Assembly (NCBI GenBank): GCA_026419785.1 | Contig: JAODTK010005797.1 | Location: 241,001 to 305,000, forward strand | DNA: 64,000 nucleotides | Reading direction: 5' to 3' | From: Sclerodactyla briareus | Taxonomy: Eukaryota > Echinodermata > Holothuroidea > Dendrochirotida > Sclerodactylidae | Shown: positions 57,324 through 64,000 of the stretch, in pieces | How positions within the stretch are numbered: the first letter of the stretch is position 1 | Layout of the letters: each line of letters starts with the position of its first letter | Notes under the pieces: model-generated | Database searches by the model: none | The model's input: only the letters and a program-made list of their open reading frames with translations | Told to the model about the DNA's origin: nothing | Position numbers and translations under genes: made by a program

Positions 57324-58800
57324 CTAACGCAAACACTGTCTCTTCTTACCTCTACATGAACTGCACTTCCATGAAGCTTCCGCTTCTACAGAAAGCTTTC
57401 CTCTCCTGTGAGACCATTGCAAGCAAAGTGGCTCCATCGGTCACACTCATCACATGCAATGCTCTGAAGAGCAACAGAATTAGGATTTAGGATGCAGTCA
57501 TAATTACAAATAATGCAAGGAAAGGCACATGAACAGTTTGTAATGACTTATCTATACGCTGGAGCATATCATTGATTGTTCGTCTGCTGACTGCATTTTT
57601 AATTACTTTGTTCTGTACCTTCCTGCCTAGTATTTCGGGGACTACACCTTGAAAGGAAAAAATATTCCAATCTAGGCAAATCTCCAGCAACAAGCAACCT
57701 ATCCTTGGTTATTCTCTCTACATGGAGATTGCCATTATCTGAGACTGTACGAACAACAAAGTCACAACAGTACACCAATCAAACCAGTAACCCACGTTTG
57801 AAATTGAATTTGGAAATAATATTCATGATTTCTGTCTAATTGAATGATTTCATTTGAGAGAGTGAGGCAGCTGTCCTTCTGTGTGCATAGGTGATTTATT
57901 GACATTCTACGACATTGATTATGGTTTCTAACTTCAAACTAACCCTTTCCCACATTGCTGACAGCTGATCACACCATCTGGTGAGGCAGCAATGTAAAGA
58001 TGGGTGATATATTTACCCATAAACCAGTACGTTCACAGAAAATAGTTTTATGATTCTTTACAAGTTTGTGATTAGCTGGGTAATGTTTGATAGAAACGTT
58101 CTCCATAGTTTTACCCCATTCTAACGATGGAGCAGTTAGAACACCATAGTAATCAAACCTTGCCAGTGATGTTGTGAGATTATGTTTTTAAAATGTGGAC
58201 GTTCCCGTCAACACGATACCTGCAAGTGTGGCCTTACTTGGAAGGGACCGACCAACTCTGTGATCTTGCCAAAACTTGGAAGCTGACTGTTTCTATAGTG
58301 TCCATAATGATTTGTTTTCTCTGATTGACTTTGATGTTAAGATTAGACAGAACCTCCTCATTGAAATTAGAAGAGGTGGGATTGGAATATGAAACTGCCT
58401 CAGTAACTGTTAGGGGTGGAGTTGTCATCTCAACTTCTCTTTGAAGAGCAACCTCCTCAATGCAAGGCATCTGCCTATGTGATCTGGGGAACGATCAATA
58501 TACTTTAATATTCCACACTCACCATTAGTGATATCGGCCAACTTATCAAGATTAAATGACCTCACAGACTTGGAATTACGATTGATGAAAGCACGTGAAT
58601 CGGTATGTGAACAATATAATTTTTCAGGAACTGTCTGATTTTCAGCATTATTTTTAAAATCTGTATATTCTCTGCAAGTACAGGTTTATTTTTAGTAGTG
58701 TTCCATCTGACCTTCTAGGAAGTACACACCATGTTCAGGCCCTTCTCGACTGTGTCCACTGCAGCGAACAGAACAGCTGCAATATGCTCACAACCGGATT
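57324..58800 (-). pseudogene. ISL2EU-type second ORF: SWIM finger, YqaJ nuclease, PHD-like finger
   Basis: Convergent with the transposase, 119 bp between stop codons. From right to left, CEHIAAVLFAAVDTVEKGLN (58,790-58,725) is the second half of a SWIM zinc finger. A KWNTTKNKPVLAENI linker follows. FWQDHRVGR (58,266-58,240) and TAPSLEWGKTMENVSIKHY (58,130-58,075) match the start of a YqaJ exonuclease domain. LYIAASPDGVISCQQCGKG (57,995-57,940) supplies its catalytic SPDG segment. Last, ACDECDRWSHFACNGLTGEE (57,460-57,400) and WKCSSC form a PHD-like finger before a TAG at 57,324-57,326. Repbase-described ISL2EU transposons pair a transposase with a YqaJ protein, so the pairing is expected. 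Frames change several times and the start is not identified. Confidence 0.74.
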
Positions 58801-60378
58801 GGATCCTGCTGAGAAATATCAAATGAAATGACAATTGATAAAATTATTTCAAGTCTGGGCTGCTCGATATGTAATGCTGGAGAGTCATCACAGCTCTAGC
58901 TGGCAGATCGGAAGACTTTGAGGTGTTTTCCTCAATGATTACTATGGGTGCTTTTTAGTAATGTGTTAGATTAGTGTTAGTTTGTATGAACATGGAGGTA
59001 AAAGAGATACCACCTATGGTAAGACAATGCCCATATTTGGAAACTAACAGATGATTACAGATCTAACAGACTACAAAAATGCACCCAACATAACATGACA
59101 CACTGTGGTCATGCATTGTCAATCTGTTTCTGTATGTCTGCATTGACATATATGATGCTGGCCTACTGTATGTAAATGTCAGTTAAGGAGTGGCCAACCA
59201 TACCAGCTGGTGGGGGGGGGGGGGGACCTGCAAAATTTTTTTTGATCATACATGTCTTAAATAAGCATTAATTCTAATAGTATATCCGAGTTGCCTGCAA
59301 GTTGTGAGAGTATTGGCTCTTCATGCAAGAGATCAGAGCTGAACCTCTGGTCAGCATGTATATCATGGAAAATAATAAAATAAAAAAAAATAATAAAAGT
59401 AATATCCGTGAAGCACTTTGAGCATTTCTATGTGGGAGAGAGCCTCTTGTATATAAGCCCTCAAATCATGGCATCCAGTTTCCAGAGCCTAAGCTTAGAC
59501 ATGCTTACCCAACAATGCTACTACATTCAGCTGTAATCACAGCTCCATTAGTCTTTTTGAACTACCCGGGGAGGTTTACTGGACTTTGTCTAGGGCATCA
59601 CCTGTGGGAGTAAATTAGGAATTAACTTGCTTCTTGTATTAACTATGGATACTGGAGGAGCAACAGTACACAACTTTGAGGTCTCTTGCTGAACTTCATC
59701 TTTCCAGAATTGTTATTGAAGATATACTAAAGGCAATCTCCTAAAAATTCTGGTCCTTTGAAAATTTCCTCAACGTAGCAATAGAGTCGGTTCCATACTG
59801 ATCACGGGTATAACTAGTCTCGCTACGTTGGTAACAATATGGGGCAATCAGAACTGAAGTAGGTTCAAGGTCGTCCAGGCTTTTTCATGACAAATAACTT
59901 AGAACAGAAGAACTTTCACTAAATCATCCCCTTCAATATTATATGAATAGCGCTCGTATAGAGGCCGGGGGTCATGACAACTTCCAAAGTGGTTATGCGA
60001 CCTTGTGCTACAAGGAAGGTGCATTTTATTTTAGTGTACTAAATATAAAGCCCCTGTCACACTGTGATGATAATGATAACAATAATGATAAAATATTGAT
60101 CCGACTACAATGATGGAAGCTGGGAAGCCATGTCACATGTGAGCATTCTCCGAATTCTAATCAGCAACAGTTTTAATCGTTCAAGTTTATCAGTTAGTTT
60201 ATTTCGCTCACGTATCGCTCTTCTCCCCCCTTTTATCGTCACCATTCCTATGTTACTCTCGGCACTGTTGTGGTTGTGTGTGAGCGATAATTTGATCAAT
60301 ACGGTACATACACAGTGTGTGACCACGCCTTAAATCTGCAAATGTTCATTTTGTAACAATGAATTGCATACAACATAC
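58801..60378. other. No gene supported; right side of the ISL2EU-like transposon
   Basis: The upstream part of the second ORF and the right terminal repeat should lie here, but neither is recognised. It holds a 13-base G run near 59,213-59,225, an A-rich tract at 59,375-59,400, and GTGAAGCACTTTGAGCATTT near 59,408, which resembles the common 3' end of CR1/L2-like elements. A minus-strand open frame at 60,105-60,326 is rich in Arg/Lys/Leu with no known motif. Confidence 0.4.
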
Positions 60379-60504
60379 CTTTGCTCTGACGAAGCAATAG
60401 TTGATGTTCCGGGCTGATCCTTCTGCTCTAGTTGCTTCACATCATGATACCGCCCTTTCCAATCCGAGTGCTTGGCCCCAGTCGTGCTCCCAAGTTTTGG
60501 CCAA
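60379..60504 (-). CDS. Candidate internal exon of an unknown gene
   Basis: On the minus strand, a strong acceptor (pyrimidine-rich TTTTCATTCTTCACAG) is followed by 126 bases to a strong donor (AAAG then GTATGT). One frame is fully open and phase 2 at both ends. It reads WPKLGSTTGAKHSDWKGRYH, then DVKQLEQKDQPGTSTIASSE. The peptide is hydrophilic and not recognised. It may belong to the gene whose possible first exon lies at 61,485-61,688, but that exon ends in phase 0, so at least one more exon would be needed between them. Splice-site strength is the only evidence. Confidence 0.3.
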
Positions 60505-61484
60505 CTGTGAAGAATGAAAATACAGTATAGAGAAACTGAAGAGATATGTAAAATACATTGTATCGATGCCAGCAGGCGAACTTCTATAACTCTGTTGTCT
60601 CTCGTTTTTGATGTTTGTTGAGCACGGAGTCATCGCTGATCATGGAAACAATGGTTGCAATATGCTTTGTTTCATTATTTATTATGTGGTCCATTCCTGA
60701 TCTGGGACTGCAAATGTGATGCCCATCCACATGACAGCATAACGCATGTTTTCTGTATATAGTGTCACATGTGAAACCAGGTCATATCCTGCCATGTAAA
60801 CTCTCATAACTATAATATAAAATTAGTTTTTCACTGCTTGATCCATGAGAGGAAACAGGATAGCATGTGCTTTTAAAAAAAACTGGACACAGGACATTGC
60901 CAAAAATGAACACAACAACAACTGTTTTTTTTCCGAACCCCATGAGGGAAACCTACGATCCTAGAGTTGCAACTTTTACACATTTTCTCCCGCATACTGA
61001 TCACCAATATGCCAGAAGGTTTTGCATTAGGCACTCATCAGGTCTTCATTATTATTATTAATAGTCAATAACTTCTTATTGACAGATATACGTACCTACA
61101 TACTGGCCTGGCTTCAGGGATGTAATACTCATGTCATACTGCGCAGGCATGCCTGGACAACTTAGAGAAGTCCAGCTCACATGTATTTAATTGTAGAAAA
61201 TAGTAGGAGCCTAACCCCGCAGCCTATCACAAGAAAACTGGCCTCATTTTTCTCATCACATCCCCCTGAACTTGATATAGGAGGATAAGAATACATGTTT
61301 ACTTATTATTCAAGTTTTACTTGTCGCCTAGGCTAAGCTGTGATACCTTTGTTTCGTGTTACCTTTAGAAAGGGCATCCATTCGTCCGTGGTCTCACTGC
61401 TAACCCTTGTCGATTGAGGACCACTTCCATTCTTTAGCTCAGGTCTATCGCAAAAATTTCGCGCGTAAGGAGTACAATACGTAC

Positions 61485-61688
61485 CAGTGAACGGTACTGC
61501 TCTGTCTGTGAACTGGACAAGTCAGGCAATTGGTGGGCGATGTTTCCTAACCAGAGAGAGTTTCTGGCGATGGAGCTGGACATGTCCCGCCGTCCTACAA
61601 CCAACTTTGTAGCCCTCGACGTAACTTGTTGGCAGCCTCTCATCAGTGTCATCTGGGCCCGCATGCCTAATTTTTGCGCCCGAAACAT
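61485..61688 (-). CDS. Candidate first exon in a CpG-rich patch
   Basis: Minus-strand ATG at 61,688 opens MFRAQKLGMRAQMTLMRGCQ. The frame runs on through RRDMSSSIARNSLWLGNIAH to a GTACGT donor after 68 codons (phase 0). The N-terminus is rich in Arg, Ser and Met and lacks acidic residues for about 50 positions, the composition of a mitochondrial targeting peptide. The surrounding 300 bases are richer in CpG than the neighbours, as at a promoter. No downstream domain is available to identify the protein, and an open plus-strand frame overlaps. It may be chance. Confidence 0.25.
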
Positions 61689-61749
61689 CTCGCCGCCAAG
61701 TCCGTGTGATTTTTTTTCCCGTCAGAGAGCACCCCCTCATTCGTCAAGA

Positions 61750-62885
61750 ATTTCTCAATTACTATTAGTCTGATTGGGAAATGACAGAGCTTGCCTCTGT
61801 TCCATTACAAATTGTAATTCCGAACGTTGGATTTATGTAAACACAACGGTAAATAGCTGACTGTGATGTATATAAGAATCTCGATCACCAAGTGGCAACA
61901 AGTGGTAGCATAGTCTATTATATTACCATATACCTCACAATTTTGTCTCAACGTTTGCCGCTGACACATGAATCCCGCATGCATCCTAGGAACGCCCTCT
62001 ATGTATTTGCGATATTGTCATTCTTAGGGCCTTATCCTTAGGCTACTTATCTCCAAACAAAACTCATTGTCGCTATCAACTAACATTTTTGAGCTCCTGG
62101 CCAAAGTAGAAGGGACCTTCTTGGTTGCATTTTGTGTTTGCTGCAACATTCAGTAACTTAATATCAGGCCTAGGTTAAAGGCTTGTTGTACGCTCAGGGA
62201 CGGTAGTTGTGCCAGTGCAGTGCACAAATCAGAACATTCGCAAGTTCGCGACTCCGTCTGGACTAGTCACGTATCAGAAGACCGTTTATCCTGTAGCATA
62301 CTTCCCATTGAAGGTTACAATGCACCTATGCCTCGAACTTCCCTCCAATTACAAATCCCTCTATAACCTTCAAAACTCATTCAAGAATATTCCAATCCCA
62401 CTATAAGGTTAAAACTTTCATTAGTATAAGTTGATACTTACAAGCCAATTTTACCATAAATAATTGGGGAAAAATCACTAAGCCTACCTGTTCTTTCTCA
62501 GCCTGTCTTGTTTTTGAAGAAATAGTTTGTAACAGAAGTGTTCACTCAGGGCTCATTTTTGCAATCCTATCATCTATCATTCATATTGGGCACATGCAGG
62601 ACATTACTATAGCACATCTCATGATTCTTTTATATCATTAGAAGGTGGCAACTTGTACAGCAGACAACCACTTGAAACTTGGTTGCTGCATTTAACGATA
62701 TTCCTGACTGATTTATGGGTAAATATTCCTGTAATTCTCCACCTGCCAAAGACCAATAGGGGAATTGGATATGTTCCGAACCTTTTCTTAACTACAATGT
62801 CTTTTGGTATATTAATTGGGATGCAAGCTTTTCGGAAACTGACGTTGAAACAGAAAGTTGGTCGCTTAGCCTAGCCTAAAAAACA
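61750..62885. other. No gene or recognised repeat
   Basis: AT-rich sequence with short open frames only (62,209-62,406; 62,653-62,874), none with splice or family support. Confidence 0.4.
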
Positions 62886-63612
62886 GCCTAGGCCTCGATT
62901 TGTGAGCGCAGGCTTTATAATGCCTGAGTCCATTTACCTCGTGAATTTCGTGATCACGACTTTCCCACTCGTGAATTGCCGTTCCAGTAAAACAATCGTG
63001 AGAATGGTAATACAAAAATGGCGGCCTACATGAGCGAAACAGAAAAAGCACCCCCCGTAATTGTACAACTATTGGAATAAAAAAGATCCAATCCTAGTGT
63101 TTCTAATCAGTCCATAGAAATTCATCATATTAACGAAATCGAAGGGTAATATTGGAATTTAAGCATTCACAGCATCATCGAAATCGAAAGTTTAACTACA
63201 CACTGGGAATGACTTGGTTTCGCGAAAAGCACTCGATCGCCGACGTTTCGGCGAACATCCATTTGGTTCGAAATTTCGCTATTTATGGATTTGGGCTTTG
63301 CCACTAACTGCAGGGATTAATTTTCTAAATGTTCTCATCTTCGAGAATATTGACCTGAATCATTCATTCGTACATGGGGTATTTCCTATTCGGCTTCGAC
63401 TTTTCACTCATGTTGGTCGAATGTCCGCCATCTTGGATCGAAAGTCGTAGTCGAGTTGCTATTCGGAATTCCCCCTTCACCACTTGGTGATTCACGACGT
63501 GTGTAACAATGGAACGGGTCGTGAAATTCGTGTACACCGTGTACACGAGGTAAATGGAACGCAGCATTAGTACAGGTAACTAAGCCTGCGGACGCAGGCT
63601 AGCGAACCTAGG
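62886..63612 (+). mobile_element. Foldback (inverted-repeat) element, non-coding, about 730 bp
   Basis: The left arm (62,886-62,944) contains CCTAGG, GCAGGCTT, TAATGC and CCATTTACCTCGTG in that order. The reverse complement of the right arm (63,547-63,612) contains CCTAGG, GCAGGCTT, TAATGC and TTCCATTTACCTCGTG in the same order. Inside each arm, GAATTTCGTG or its complement follows. The centre is CpG-rich and carries GTCCGCCATCTTGG (63,424-63,437) and AAAATGGCGGCC (63,015-63,026), which resemble YY1 sites. No protein is encoded. The likely type is a miniature inverted-repeat transposon; its superfamily and target duplication are not established. Confidence 0.55.
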
Positions 63613-63837
63613 CCTAACGATGGGTACAATAGTTTGGTGTTCATGCCTAACGTTACCGTTTCTTACTTTTGAAGAGGACTAATAGACTACAAGAAAAAGT
63701 CTAGCCACTTCACTACTTTCACTGCCTGCACACACGATGAACTCAGCCTCAAGGTCTATCCACAAAATGTTTTCTTGCACGAAATGCCATCCATACAAAC
63801 AAAGTCCCGCTTCGCTTAGAAAACAGTGCTGGAGGGA

Positions 63838-63945
63838 GTCGAGTCCTCTCATCCGATCCGATTCCGAGTCATCAGTTCGAGTCCGAGTCATCGGCTTTCC
63901 TCCGATCCGAGTCACAGTGTCCGAGTCCGAGTCCTCGATTCCTTG
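63838..63945 (+). repeat. GAGTCCGAGTC-type simple repeat
   Basis: A run of GAGTCC, GATCCGA and CGAGTCAT words following CAGTGCTGGAGG (63,826-63,837). It is related in reverse orientation to 7,150-7,400. The minus-strand open frame across it is compositional. Confidence 0.8.
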
Positions 63946-64000
63946 TTTGCATTTGACCTTTACTATTTCACGAATTTGGGGCGGAAACTTACCAAATATG

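Overview
The window is nuclear DNA of an animal, most likely a marine invertebrate deuterostome (an echinoderm is my best guess; no single gene proves it). The reasons are genes split by GT-AG introns, AT-rich non-coding DNA with long G/C homopolymers, tRNA-derived SINEs, CR1/L2-like and other non-LTR retrotransposons, Ty3/gypsy and Ty1/copia elements, a hAT-like insertion, and a THAP/DDE transposon paired with a YqaJ nuclease gene. No bacterial operons, rRNA, intact tRNA or CRISPR were seen.

Left part (1-14,000). A minus-strand host gene starts near 13,860 and runs off the left edge. It has a TATA promoter, a signal-peptide exon (13,682-13,778), a von Willebrand C exon (6,362-6,551) and at least three copies of a ~140-residue, four-cysteine module that I cannot name (4,643-5,086; 2,244-2,663; 1,044-1,237 plus 321-540). 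Outer exon boundaries are phase 1 throughout. The VWC exon has a one-base frameshift and the third module an in-frame stop. Given the indel-rich look of other parts of the window, these could be consensus errors or true decay.

Middle (14,000-45,300). This is a repeat-dense zone with no host gene that I can support. It holds LINE remnants, two hairpin-bearing dispersed repeats (called A and B here), and a Ty3/gypsy element whose pol is interrupted by a 3.3 kb hAT-like insertion with a near-matching 8-bp target duplication. About 6 kb, from repeat B through the 5' half of gypsy to repeat A, is present twice in tandem. The two copies differ by very many small indels, so the block may be real or an artefact of unpolished long reads.

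Right part (45,300-64,000). A PIF/ISL2EU-like DNA transposon spans about 47,996-58,800. A THAP-HTH-DDE transposase gene in at least three exons faces a convergent gene for a SWIM finger, YqaJ nuclease and PHD-like finger. Its introns received a CR1/L2-like LINE end, a second LINE fragment and a copia element (51,714-56,026) with a candidate 5-bp target duplication. All are decayed. Beyond it are two weak candidate host exons (60,379-60,504; 61,485-61,688), a foldback element with YY1-like motifs (62,886-63,612), and GAGTC-type simple repeats.

Overall: one modular secreted-protein gene on the left, possibly another on the right, and a nested transposon graveyard between them.
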